The notes below the pieces were generated by a model. That model made no database searches. It was not told the origin of the DNA and saw nothing but the letters and a program-made list of their open reading frames with translations. 33,713 nt of DNA from an uncultured Lachnospiraceae bacterium (lineage in GTDB: Bacteria; Bacillota; Clostridia; Lachnospirales; Lachnospiraceae), in the NCBI GenBank assembly GCA_947630085.1, contig CANRGP010000018.1, forward strand, positions 1 through 33,713, in the 5' to 3' direction. The first letter of the stretch is position 1. Each line of letters begins with the position of its first letter. Positions 6,648 to 14,276 of the stretch are shown one piece after another. A program made the translations under genes and the position numbers.

Positions 6648-8300
6648 ATGAAAAAGACTACGACGGCAACGATCAAAAAAACAGCAGGCATCGCGGCTGC
6701 CCTTCTCCTCGCGGCATCCTCCGTTACCGGATGCGGCGGAGGCGGAGCCGCCACACGCGGTGATGAAAACCAGACCGACTTCCTTCTGGTAGGAGGAATG
6801 TCCGTTTTAAGCGGCGGTTACGATTCCAATCCGGTCCTGACGCAGCTCGCGGAAAATGCGGGCGTCACCATCGAATGGGATACCATGTCCGACTCACTGA
6901 GCGAGCGCGTAGGCGTTCTCATCGGCGGCCAGCAGCTTCCGGACGCTTTCATCGCCGTGGGCTTCAGCCAGTTCGATATTACCAGCTACGGTGAGGACGG
7001 CACCTTCATCGATCTGACAGACTACCTGACCCCCGAGATCATGCCTAACCTCTGCAAGATCCTGGATGAGTATCCCGAGATCCGTTCGGCCATCACAATG
7101 TCCGACGGCAAGATCTACGGCCTTCCCTCGGGAGAGATGATGGGAACCGCGGCGGTAGGATCCGAGGAAAACTTCTCGATCTACGCGGTACCGGAATTCT
7201 CCATGATCAACAAGACCTGGCTGGATGAGCTGGGGCTCGATGTGCCGACCAACCTGACCGAGCTTCATGACGCTCTGGTCGCCTTCAAAGAAAACGATAT
7301 GGCCACCCGCAACGGCAATGCCGCCGGATCCACCATTCCCATGTCCACCGGTTACGACCAGTGGTGCTGGGGCCAGGAAATATTCTACTCCGGCTTCGGC
7401 TTCACCAACTTCACCAGCGACGTCTGCTTTGACCTGCTGGTGGATCCCGACGGAAGCGTCGAGTTTGTGAGTGCTTCCGACAAATACCGGGACGCCGTCT
7501 CCTATTTCCATGACTGGTATGAGGAAGGGCTTATGGATCTGGAAATGTTCTCCCAGGATACCAACCAGCTGATCGCCAAGTGTTCGGCGGGGCGTGTCGG
7601 TGTCACCACCTGGTGGGAAAAGGAAGAGATCCTCGGGGATTACGCCGACGATTATGTGTTCCTTCCGCCGCTCAAAGGGCCTGAGGGAACAAAATATGCC
7701 GATACCTGCGGTCTGAATCTGCGTGCGGCCCCGCCCATCACCTCCGGCAACCTCAACATCACCAGCGCCTGCGGAAATCCCGAAGCCCTGCTGAAATATT
7801 TTGACCAGTGGTATGACGGAGAAACGGTCATGCAGCTGCAGTACGGCCCCATCGGCATATATTTTACCGAAAAGGATGAAAACGGCGTCTGGAAATCCAT
7901 CACGGACGAGGAAGCCCGCGAGAAGTTCGGAAAGAGTTCCGGAGAGCTGAAGGGTCTCTATGAGGTCTACGGACCGCGTCTGGTTCTTCCGGAATACTAC
8001 AACAGCGTTTTCTATATGGAAGACCGCGCCACCGAGCGTCTGGAGTACCTGGTCAACGACTGGATCCCCTATGCGGAGAACAAGCTCACCTATCCCAACG
8101 ACGTGACATTCACCTCCGACGAGCTGGATACCATCGACCGCTACAAGGCCGATTTCTCCAGCCAGGTAGCCGAATATGAGGGAACCTGGATCAAGAACGG
8201 CGGACCCACCGATGAGGAGTGGAACAGCTATCTGTCCATGCTGAAGGACAACTGCGGAATGGACCGTCTGCTCGCCGTCTACCAGGATGCCTACGACTGA
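6648..8300 (+). CDS. Sugar ABC transporter substrate-binding lipoprotein (LplA/YtcQ type)
   Basis: The 550-residue product has a lysine-rich signal peptide (MKKTTTATIKKTAG), a hydrophobic core and a lipobox ending SVTGC, followed by a glycine-rich linker. This predicts a lipid-anchored extracellular binding protein of the large Lpl/Ytc subfamily. Segments such as FIDLTDYL, DGKIYGLP and INKTWLDELGLDVPTNLTELHDALVAFK are typical of family 1 solute-binding proteins. AAGGAGAG lies just upstream. It should deliver sucrose or fructo-oligosaccharides to the two permeases encoded before it. Ligand assignment rests on context. Confidence 0.92.
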   Translation: MKKTTTATIKKTAGIAAALLLAASSVTGCGGGGAATRGDENQTDFLLVGGMSVLSGGYDSNPVLTQLAENAGVTIEWDTMSDSLSERVGVLIGGQQLPDAFIAVGFSQFDITSYGEDGTFIDLTDYLTPEIMPNLCKILDEYPEIRSAITMSDGKIYGLPSGEMMGTAAVGSEENFSIYAVPEFSMINKTWLDELGLDVPTNLTELHDALVAFKENDMATRNGNAAGSTIPMSTGYDQWCWGQEIFYSGFGFTNFTSDVCFDLLVDPDGSVEFVSASDKYRDAVSYFHDWYEEGLMDLEMFSQDTNQLIAKCSAGRVGVTTWWEKEEILGDYADDYVFLPPLKGPEGTKYADTCGLNLRAAPPITSGNLNITSACGNPEALLKYFDQWYDGETVMQLQYGPIGIYFTEKDENGVWKSITDEEAREKFGKSSGELKGLYEVYGPRLVLPEYYNSVFYMEDRATERLEYLVNDWIPYAENKLTYPNDVTFTSDELDTIDRYKADFSSQVAEYEGTWIKNGGPTDEEWNSYLSMLKDNCGMDRLLAVYQDAYD

Positions 8301-8324
8301 TATACGGCCGCATCCAAATAGATT

Positions 8325-8353
8325 TTGACAAATCTGACGGAAATCGTTATTAT
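8325..8353 (+). promoter_or_regulatory. Strong internal promoter of the invertase gene
   Basis: TTGACA, an exact 17-bp spacer and TATTAT follow the binding-protein stop by 25 bp. This gives the invertase its own transcript, besides any read-through. It also shows that the track start at 8325 cannot be the true protein start on this transcript. Confidence 0.75.
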
Positions 8354-8359
8354 GATGTC

Positions 8360-8382
8360 GGGGCCGAAGGATCTTCAGCCCC
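8360..8382 (+). other. 5' leader stem-loop of the invertase transcript
   Basis: GGGGC-C-GAAG, loop GAT, CTTC-A-GCCCC forms a 9-bp stem with one mismatch, placed at the predicted transcription start. No U-run follows. It may stabilise the 5' end of the message or overlap a binding site. Confidence 0.5.
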
Positions 8383-8420
8383 GGCATCACATCATTCCAA
8401 TGCTTGAGGGAGGCAGCTTC

Positions 8421-9908
8421 ATGACCAGTGAGACTCTTCAAAAAGCCCGCGAATACGAAGAACGGTTCGGGGTCTATATTCAGCCGCAGGAGCGGCCGGC
8501 TTTCCACCTTTCCACGCGCGTAGGCTGGATGAATGATCCCAACGGTTTTTCCTTTTACAGGGGAAAATACCATCTCTTCTATCAATACCACCCTTATTCC
8601 ACCAAATGGGGGCCCATGCACTGGGGCCACGCGGTAAGCGACGATCTTATCCGGTGGGAATATCTTCCCGCGGCGCTGGCCCCGGACCAGCCCTATGACG
8701 ATGCCGGCTGTTTTTCCGGATCCGCCCTGGAACTTCCCGACGGCTCCCAGCTCATAATGTATACGGGAGTCCGCAGCCTTCTCAACGAAGACGGGACCCG
8801 GAGCGATCTGCAGACCCAATGCCTCGCGGTAGGGGACGGGCTGGATTATGAAAAGTACCGCTTCAATCCGGTGCTCTCCGAGGACGACCTTCCCCGGGGG
8901 TTCAGCCGGACCGATTTCCGCGACCCCAAGATGTTTAAAAATCCCGACGGGACCTACGGATGCGTCGTAGGGTGCCGCACGGACGACGACAGCGGAGCCA
9001 TCCTGCTTTTTGAGAGCAGCGACGGATTCAGCTGGCATTTCTCCACCGTTCTCGACAGATGCTACAATGAATTTGGGAAAATGTGGGAATGCCCCGATTT
9101 TTTTGAACTGGGCAGGAAGCGCGTCATCATGTGCAGTCCGCAGGACATGAGCGCCCTGGGACTGGAATTTCACAATGGGAACGGGACCATGTTCCTGATA
9201 GGCGATTATAATGAAACCACCCGCACGTTTCGCCGGGAAACCGTGCAGGCGGTAGATTACGGTCTTGATTTTTACGCTCCTCAGAGTACCCTCACGCCCG
9301 ACGGCCGGAGGATCATCGTAGGGTGGATGCAGAACTGGGATACCTGTGTCAGTCAGCCTGCTTCCGTCAAATGGTTCGGACAGATGACTCTGCCAAGAGA
9401 GCTGTCCGTTCGGGACGGGCGGATCGTGCAGGCACCCGTGCGGGAGCTGGACGGATTCCACAGCCGGCGGATCTCCTATTCCGATATCCCTGTCCGGGAG
9501 GAGACCACGCTTCGGGGAGTATACGGACGCACCATCGACATGACTGTAACCGTAAAGCCCCTTCCCGGCGAGTGCTATACGCAGTTCCGGATGAAGGTCG
9601 CCGCGGGAAGCCAGCACTACACCTCGGTCACCTATACTCCTCAGACCTCCACGCTCCGGGTCAGCCGGGACCATTCGGGCTCCAACCGGGACTTCGTCCA
9701 TGTCCGCGAATGCCTGGTGAGGGACCGGGGAGGATGCCTGAAGCTGCGCATCATCCTAGACCGCTACAGCGCCGAGATCTTCGTGAACGACGGAGAGCAG
9801 GTCCTGACTCTCACCTTCTATACCGCTCTCTCCGCGGACGGGATTTCTTTCCAGTGCCACGGCAAAGCCGCCCATATCAGCGTGGAAAAATACGATATCA
9901 TACTCTAA
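8421..9908 (+). CDS. scrB: GH32 beta-fructofuranosidase (sucrose/fructan hydrolase)
   Basis: This enzyme hydrolyses terminal beta-fructosyl bonds of sucrose or short fructans. The catalytic triad is visible: WMNDPNG with nucleophile Asp39, FRDPK with the transition-state Asp, and ECPD with the general acid Glu. An N-terminal five-bladed propeller is followed by a beta-sandwich domain (LRIILDRYSAEIFVNDGE). There is no signal peptide, so it acts in the cytoplasm on imported sugar. The ATG at 8421 (495 residues) has GAGGGAGG upstream; the 32 extra codons in the track lie in promoter and leader. Its stop overlaps that of the convergent amidase gene by 4 bp. Confidence 0.93.
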   Translation: MTSETLQKAREYEERFGVYIQPQERPAFHLSTRVGWMNDPNGFSFYRGKYHLFYQYHPYSTKWGPMHWGHAVSDDLIRWEYLPAALAPDQPYDDAGCFSGSALELPDGSQLIMYTGVRSLLNEDGTRSDLQTQCLAVGDGLDYEKYRFNPVLSEDDLPRGFSRTDFRDPKMFKNPDGTYGCVVGCRTDDDSGAILLFESSDGFSWHFSTVLDRCYNEFGKMWECPDFFELGRKRVIMCSPQDMSALGLEFHNGNGTMFLIGDYNETTRTFRRETVQAVDYGLDFYAPQSTLTPDGRRIIVGWMQNWDTCVSQPASVKWFGQMTLPRELSVRDGRIVQAPVRELDGFHSRRISYSDIPVREETTLRGVYGRTIDMTVTVKPLPGECYTQFRMKVAAGSQHYTSVTYTPQTSTLRVSRDHSGSNRDFVHVRECLVRDRGGCLKLRIILDRYSAEIFVNDGEQVLTLTFYTALSADGISFQCHGKAAHISVEKYDIIL

Positions 9909-11131
9909 TTTCCGAAGTAATTGTTTACGCCCGCAAGCAGGCCGTCTGCCAGGACGTCCAGATGGGACCCGGAATAATCGGATACCCTGTCTCCCAGCTC
10001 AATGTCAACGGAGGGGATCGTGGAGTACGAGGTCTGCGTCAGATCCATCTCCATGGCTCCGTTGGAAAAGATCTTGACCCCCGCGCCCTTCAGGCCGGCG
10101 ATCAGGCTCTCGCCCAGTGCATTGTGCAGCTGCCAGTGGCTCTTCACCGGCTCCATGTTCCGATACGTGGAATTGCTGGGGACGCTCATGAAAAAGGCGC
10201 CCTTATCCGTAGTAGTGGAATCCCAGTGGAGCGCGATATGGCAGTCGGCCACGTTGTTGGCGATAACCGTCCTCGCGATATTGTCAAGCTGCACATCGTC
10301 GCTTTCCCGGATCATCAGCACATCATATCCGGCTGCCAGGAGCTTTTCCTTGAGCCGCAGAGCCAGTGCCAGCGTCACGCTGGCCTCCGGGGTCCCGTCG
10401 GTGAATGTGGTCCCGCTGGAAACGGCCGTGGCCCGGGTCGCTCCCGCCGCGGTGCTTCCCCCCGTCACCTTTTCGGTTCCGTCCGGGTGGCACTGCGTGG
10501 TCACCGAGCTTCCCCCTCTGGTTCCGTGTCCCGCGTTGACGCACACCGTGATCCCCCTGCGGTTTTGCGCGCCCGTCCGGTAAAGGACGGCCGCCCCGGA
10601 ATTGATCTTGGAAAACTCGGCATACTGCCAGGCGGAGTTAAGGCGCACCTCTCCCGCGACAGGCTCCGGTTCCGTCTCCGGCTCTTCCGTGGAAACGAAC
10701 TGCGAAGAAATATAGCACTCGGTCCCGTCATAAACGATGCGGCTCCACTGCTCTCCGATCCCTGTTCTCTTTACGGATTCTCCCCGTGTGAGTACGGTCA
10801 CCACCTCGCTCTCGGTAGAGGCGGATCGGCGCACATTCACCTTATCTCCCGTCACATAGACCGTATCGTCCGCGTCGTCAAAAACCGGCGCCGTCTCGGC
10901 GGGTTCCGTATTCTCCAAAGCCGTCTCGGCCGACGGTTCCTCCGGCGCGGAGGTCTCCGCCGCACCGGGCCCGCCGCTGATATCGATCAGGCCGGGCTGT
11001 TCCTGGACGCCTGTGGTCTCACCGTTCTGAGCCGCATTGATCTCAATGGGCTCGTGCCTTCCCCGGCATCCCGTCACCATGACCAGTGTCAGAAGCATGA
11101 CCGCTGCTTTTAAAAGATTCCTGTTTTTCAT
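9905..11131 (-). CDS. SH3-domain N-acetylmuramoyl-L-alanine amidase lipoprotein
   Basis: This 408-residue predicted cell-wall hydrolase would cut the amide bond between muramic acid and the stem peptide. It has a signal peptide with lipobox VTGC (Cys22), a Thr/Glu-rich linker, a bacterial SH3 domain at about 90-148 (VTGDKVNVRRSASTESEVV) and a C-terminal amidase_3 domain. Zinc ligands are visible as NAGHG (His202), TPEASV (Glu249) and LHWD (His302). AAAGGGG precedes the ATG. It lies about 100 bp after mnmA on the same strand and may be co-transcribed. It is convergent with the invertase, with overlapping stops. Confidence 0.85.
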   Translation of the reverse strand: MKNRNLLKAAVMLLTLVMVTGCRGRHEPIEINAAQNGETTGVQEQPGLIDISGGPGAAETSAPEEPSAETALENTEPAETAPVFDDADDTVYVTGDKVNVRRSASTESEVVTVLTRGESVKRTGIGEQWSRIVYDGTECYISSQFVSTEEPETEPEPVAGEVRLNSAWQYAEFSKINSGAAVLYRTGAQNRRGITVCVNAGHGTRGGSSVTTQCHPDGTEKVTGGSTAAGATRATAVSSGTTFTDGTPEASVTLALALRLKEKLLAAGYDVLMIRESDDVQLDNIARTVIANNVADCHIALHWDSTTTDKGAFFMSVPSNSTYRNMEPVKSHWQLHNALGESLIAGLKGAGVKIFSNGAMEMDLTQTSYSTIPSVDIELGDRVSDYSGSHLDVLADGLLAGVNNYFGN

Positions 11132-11234
11132 ATTTTTCCCCTTTCGCCGGCTGCGCGCCTGTTCTCATTACGTCAGTACGCAGGAATGTGTGCCTGCGGC
11201 GCGTCTTCTGCATGGTAAGCGAAAACGCATTTCC

Positions 11235-12332
11235 TCATACCGCGAGCGTGCCGGACGCGTCGATGACGCCCCCGCCCAGACAGTATCCGTCCTCGTAAAA
11301 GACCACGGCCTGTCCCGGCGTAACCGCTCTCTGCGGATCCGCAAAACGGACATCCACCCGGTCCTCGCCTGCTTCCCTGATGGTACAGGGGGCGCCTTTA
11401 TGCGAGTATCGGATCTTTGCCGTCACGTTTCTCTCCTCTCCATGTAACCCGTCTATTGCCATCCAGTTAATATGGTTACAGGTTAAATGGTCCGAAAAAA
11501 CATCATCGGCGTCCCCGATGACCACTTCATCGGACTCCGGGCGTATCTCCGTCACAAAGACCGGACGCCCCATGGGCAGATTCAGCCCCTTCCGCTGACC
11601 CACCGTGTAGTGCGTGATCCCCTTATGCCGCCCCAGGATCCTTCCGCCGGCATCGACGAAATTGCCCGGAGGGGGAACCTGCTTCCTGTTCCTCTCTATG
11701 AATCCCGCATAATCATGATCCGGGATAAAACAGATCTCCTGGCTGTCCGGCTTGTGGGCGACCGCTATTCCGATCTCCTCCGCGATCTGCCGGATCTGTT
11801 CCTTCCGGTATTCCCCCACCGGCATGAGCGTATGGGCAAGCTGTTCCTGCGTCAGATTATACAGCGCATACGTCTGATCCTTCCGGTCGGTCACGGAATT
11901 CCGGACGGCGTATCTTCCGTTCGCGAGACGCTCGATCCGGGCATAGTGGCCCGTGGCGATGTAATCGGCGCCGATCTCCCGGCTCCGGCTGAGAAGCGAT
12001 TCCCATTTGACAAAGCGGTTGCAGGCGATACACGGGTTCGGGGTGCGTCCCCGGACGTACTCGTCGACGAAATAGTCGATGACCTTCGTTCTGAACTCCT
12101 CCCGAAAATTCATTACATAGTGGGGAATGTTCAGCTTCCAGGCCACTCTCCTGGCGTCCTCGACGGCGCTCAGTCCGCAGCAGCCGTCTTCCGCCCGGCC
12201 GCTCTCCTCGTCCTGCCAGATCTGCATGGTGACACCCACCACGTCATATCCCTGCTTCAGGAGCAGCCAGGCGGCCACCGAAGAATCCACGCCGCCGGAC
12301 ATCCCGACGACTACTCGTTCTTTTCTTCTCAT
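11235..12332 (-). CDS. mnmA: tRNA-specific 2-thiouridylase MnmA
   Basis: MnmA installs the 2-thio group on U34 of Lys, Glu and Gln tRNAs using sulfur from a cysteine desulfurase. The ATP-pyrophosphatase P-loop GMSGGVDSSVA lies at the N-terminus. The two catalytic cysteines occur in NPCIACNRF and SQEICFIPD, and the C-terminal beta-barrel includes HYTVGQRKGL. The 365-residue length is normal. The ATG at 12332 begins MRRKERVVVGMSGG; the track start five codons earlier has poor spacing. It is third after iscS and iscU in the same direction, fitting a sulfur-transfer operon. Confidence 0.95.
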   Translation of the reverse strand: MRRKERVVVGMSGGVDSSVAAWLLLKQGYDVVGVTMQIWQDEESGRAEDGCCGLSAVEDARRVAWKLNIPHYVMNFREEFRTKVIDYFVDEYVRGRTPNPCIACNRFVKWESLLSRSREIGADYIATGHYARIERLANGRYAVRNSVTDRKDQTYALYNLTQEQLAHTLMPVGEYRKEQIRQIAEEIGIAVAHKPDSQEICFIPDHDYAGFIERNRKQVPPPGNFVDAGGRILGRHKGITHYTVGQRKGLNLPMGRPVFVTEIRPESDEVVIGDADDVFSDHLTCNHINWMAIDGLHGEERNVTAKIRYSHKGAPCTIREAGEDRVDVRFADPQRAVTPGQAVVFYEDGYCLGGGVIDASGTLAV

Positions 12333-12389
12333 ATCAAGTCCCCGCATCTTCCGGCGTTCCGGTCACCGCGTCCCTGTCTGCGCGCCGCA

Positions 12390-12827
12390 TCAGTATTCTT
12401 CTTCTTCCTCGCCCTCGCTGATGTCGGACTTCGGTTTCTTCAGTCCCTCGATCTCGATCCCGTTCTTCTGGGCATAATCCCAGAGAGCCGCGTGTATCGC
12501 CTCCTCCGCAAGGAGCGAGCAGTGCACCTTCACCGGAGGAAGTCCGTCCAGAGCCTCCATGACCGCTTTATTGGTGACCTCAAGCGCCTCCTGAACGGTC
12601 TTTCCCTTCACCATGGTCGTCGCCATACTGCTGGTGGCCACCGCGGCCCCGCAGCCGAAGGTCTTGAACTTTACGTCCTGTATCACCTGGTTCTCGTCAA
12701 TATCCAGATACATCCTCATGATATCGCCGCATTTGGCGTTCCCAACCGTTCCCATTCCGCTGGGATTCTCAATTTCACCCACATTTCTCGGGTTCTGGAA
12801 ATGATCCATTACTTTCTCTGAATACAT
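12390..12827 (-). CDS. iscU: Fe-S cluster assembly scaffold IscU/NifU-like
   Basis: This scaffold builds [2Fe-2S]/[4Fe-4S] clusters from sulfur supplied by IscS. The 145-residue product begins MYSEKVMDHFQNPRNVGEIE, typical for the family. It has the three conserved cysteines Cys33 (KCGD, with Asp35), Cys59 (FGCGAA) and Cys103 (VHCSLLAEEAI). The acidic tail EGEEEEEY is an addition seen in Clostridia NifU-like proteins. AAAGGAAGAAG precedes the ATG at 12827, 24 codons inside the track ORF. It lies between iscS and mnmA. Confidence 0.93.
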   Translation of the reverse strand: MYSEKVMDHFQNPRNVGEIENPSGMGTVGNAKCGDIMRMYLDIDENQVIQDVKFKTFGCGAAVATSSMATTMVKGKTVQEALEVTNKAVMEALDGLPPVKVHCSLLAEEAIHAALWDYAQKNGIEIEGLKKPKSDISEGEEEEEY

Positions 12828-12870
12828 GGTAGCTTCTTCCTTTCCTTTCCGTTGTGGTCGGCACCCGTCC

Positions 12871-12891
12871 GGATATGCACCCGGCATATCC
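12871..12891 (-). other. Perfect 8-bp stem-loop between iscS and iscU
   Basis: GGATATGC, loop ACCCG, GCATATCC sits in the 84-bp gap between the iscS stop and the iscU start, a little upstream of the iscU Shine-Dalgarno. There is no U-run. It may set mRNA stability or the relative dose of IscU to IscS. Confidence 0.5.
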
Positions 12892-12911
12892 GCGGTCATC
12901 CGCGCTTTTAT

Positions 12912-14096
12912 TTATCTTCCGTTTTTCTTCACAAAGTCCTCATACAGCGGCGACATACTGCGAAGTCTCGCCACAATGGCTTTGATCGTGTCCACCACGA
13001 AGTCCATCTGCTCCTTTGTATTTTCTTCGCTGAGCGTCAGCCGAAGGGAGCCGTGGGCAATCTCATGGGGAAGCCCGATCGCCAGGAGCACATGGGACGG
13101 GTCCAGGGAACCGGAGGTGCAGGCAGAGCCGCTCGACCCGCAGATCCCTTCCATATCCAGCATGATCAGCATGGATTCTCCCTCAACAAACTGAAAAGCA
13201 AAGTTGGCATTATTGCTGAGACGGTTAACCGGATGGCCGTTCAGCCGGACATAGGGAATCTCCTTCATGACGCGCCCGATCAGGTAATCGCGCAGCTCCC
13301 TCTCCTTGTCCGCTCTCTCCCGGAGATCGGCCATTGCCATCTCCACCGCCTTGCCAAGCCCCGCGATGGCGGGTACGTTCTCCGTGCCGCCCCTGCGCTT
13401 GCGCTCCTGCGCGCCTCCGTGCATGAAGGAGCGGTTCTTGACCCCGGTGCGGATGTAGAGAAAGCCGATGCCCTTCGGTCCGTTCAGCTTGTGCCCGCTG
13501 GCACTGAGCATATCGATGTTGTACTCATTCACGTCGATCGGCACATGGGCATATGCCTGAACCGCGTCTGTGTGGAACAGGATGCCGTGCTCTCTGGCAA
13601 TCTGGCCGATCTCCCGGATGGGCTGGATGGTCCCGATCTCATTGTTGGCAAACATGATGGAAATCAGGATCGTGTCCGGCCGTATCGCCTTCTTCAGTTC
13701 GTCCAGCTTTACCGTACCGAATTCATCCACGTCCAGATACGTAACCTCAAAGCCCCTCTTCTCCAGGTATTCACAGGTATGCAGAACCGCGTGATGCTCG
13801 ATCCTGCTTGTAATAATATGCTTCCCCTTCTCCTGATAAGCCTCCGCAGCCGCCTTGATGGCCCAGTTGTCGGATTCGGTTCCGCCGGATGTGAAATATA
13901 TCTCGTTGGCCTTGGCGCCAAGGGATTCTGCTATGGTCTCCCTCGCTTGGGCGATCGCCTGCTTGCAGGGAGTAGAAAACTCGTACACCGAGGATGGGTT
14001 TCCGTAATGCTCGGTGAAATACGGCAGCATGGCCTGGACCACTTCCGGTCTGGTTTTTGTCGTCGCCGCATTATCCAAATAAATCAACTGCTTCAT
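12912..14096 (-). CDS. iscS: Cysteine desulfurase IscS/NifS
   Basis: This PLP enzyme takes sulfur from cysteine as an enzyme-bound persulfide and passes it to IscU and MnmA. The 394-residue product begins MKQLIYLDNAATTKTRPEVV. It has the PLP-site segments IEHHAVLHTCEYL and SASGHKLNGPKG (lysine) and the active-site loop GSSGSACTSGSLDPSHVL with the catalytic cysteine. The track start lies 111 codons upstream, inside the promoter region. The ATG at 14096, with AAGGCGG upstream, is clearly better. The gene heads an iscS-iscU-mnmA operon; the usual neighbour iscR is absent. Confidence 0.95.
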   Translation of the reverse strand: MKQLIYLDNAATTKTRPEVVQAMLPYFTEHYGNPSSVYEFSTPCKQAIAQARETIAESLGAKANEIYFTSGGTESDNWAIKAAAEAYQEKGKHIITSRIEHHAVLHTCEYLEKRGFEVTYLDVDEFGTVKLDELKKAIRPDTILISIMFANNEIGTIQPIREIGQIAREHGILFHTDAVQAYAHVPIDVNEYNIDMLSASGHKLNGPKGIGFLYIRTGVKNRSFMHGGAQERKRRGGTENVPAIAGLGKAVEMAMADLRERADKERELRDYLIGRVMKEIPYVRLNGHPVNRLSNNANFAFQFVEGESMLIMLDMEGICGSSGSACTSGSLDPSHVLLAIGLPHEIAHGSLRLTLSEENTKEQMDFVVDTIKAIVARLRSMSPLYEDFVKKNGR

Positions 14097-14150
14097 CTGT
14101 GTAATCCGCCTTTCCGTAGTATGAATGCAGAACATTTCACCTACCTTTCT

Positions 14151-14178
14151 ATTATATATAATATTCCTAGTATTGCAA
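14151..14178 (-). promoter_or_regulatory. iscS operon promoter
   Basis: On the minus strand TTGCAA (-35), a 16-bp spacer and a perfect TATAAT (-10) lie about 55 bp upstream of the iscS start. The -35 sits within the inverted repeat described next, so a bound protein would block polymerase. Confidence 0.65.
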
Positions 14179-14185
14179 TAGGAAT
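14163..14185. promoter_or_regulatory. Inverted-repeat operator over the iscS promoter
   Basis: Perfect 7-bp arms ATTCCTA and TAGGAAT are separated by 9 bp and cover the -35 and part of the spacer. An Rrf2-family regulator such as IscR or CymR is the natural candidate in Clostridia, but none is encoded in this window. Confidence 0.55.
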
Positions 14186-14276
14186 TCTTTATTTTTTTTA
14201 AAACCGATATTGTTCTACCGCGGCGGCCCGCCTCATAGCATAAAATGAATCTGCTTGCGGGGGCGTTCACCCGTCT

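Noticed and set aside
6894-9701. 935-residue minus-strand ORF
   Set aside because: It is antisense to the binding protein and the GH32 gene, both with clear motifs. It has a His/Gly/Val-rich shadow composition typical of GC-rich antisense frames, and no family motif.
9323-11113. 596-residue plus-strand ORF
   Set aside because: It crosses the end of the invertase out of frame and then lies opposite the amidase; it is a shadow with no start signal.
14097-14138. Upstream ATG (MFCIHTTERRITQ) as the true iscS start
   Set aside because: IscS proteins begin at the MxxLIYLDNAATT segment, and the extra 14 residues have no family match. It could be read as a leader, but nothing supports that.
14236-14246. 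Sporulation sigma (SigE-like) -10 CATAAAAT before spoVB
   Set aside because: No matching -35 at 14-18 bp upstream, so the promoter call is not supported.
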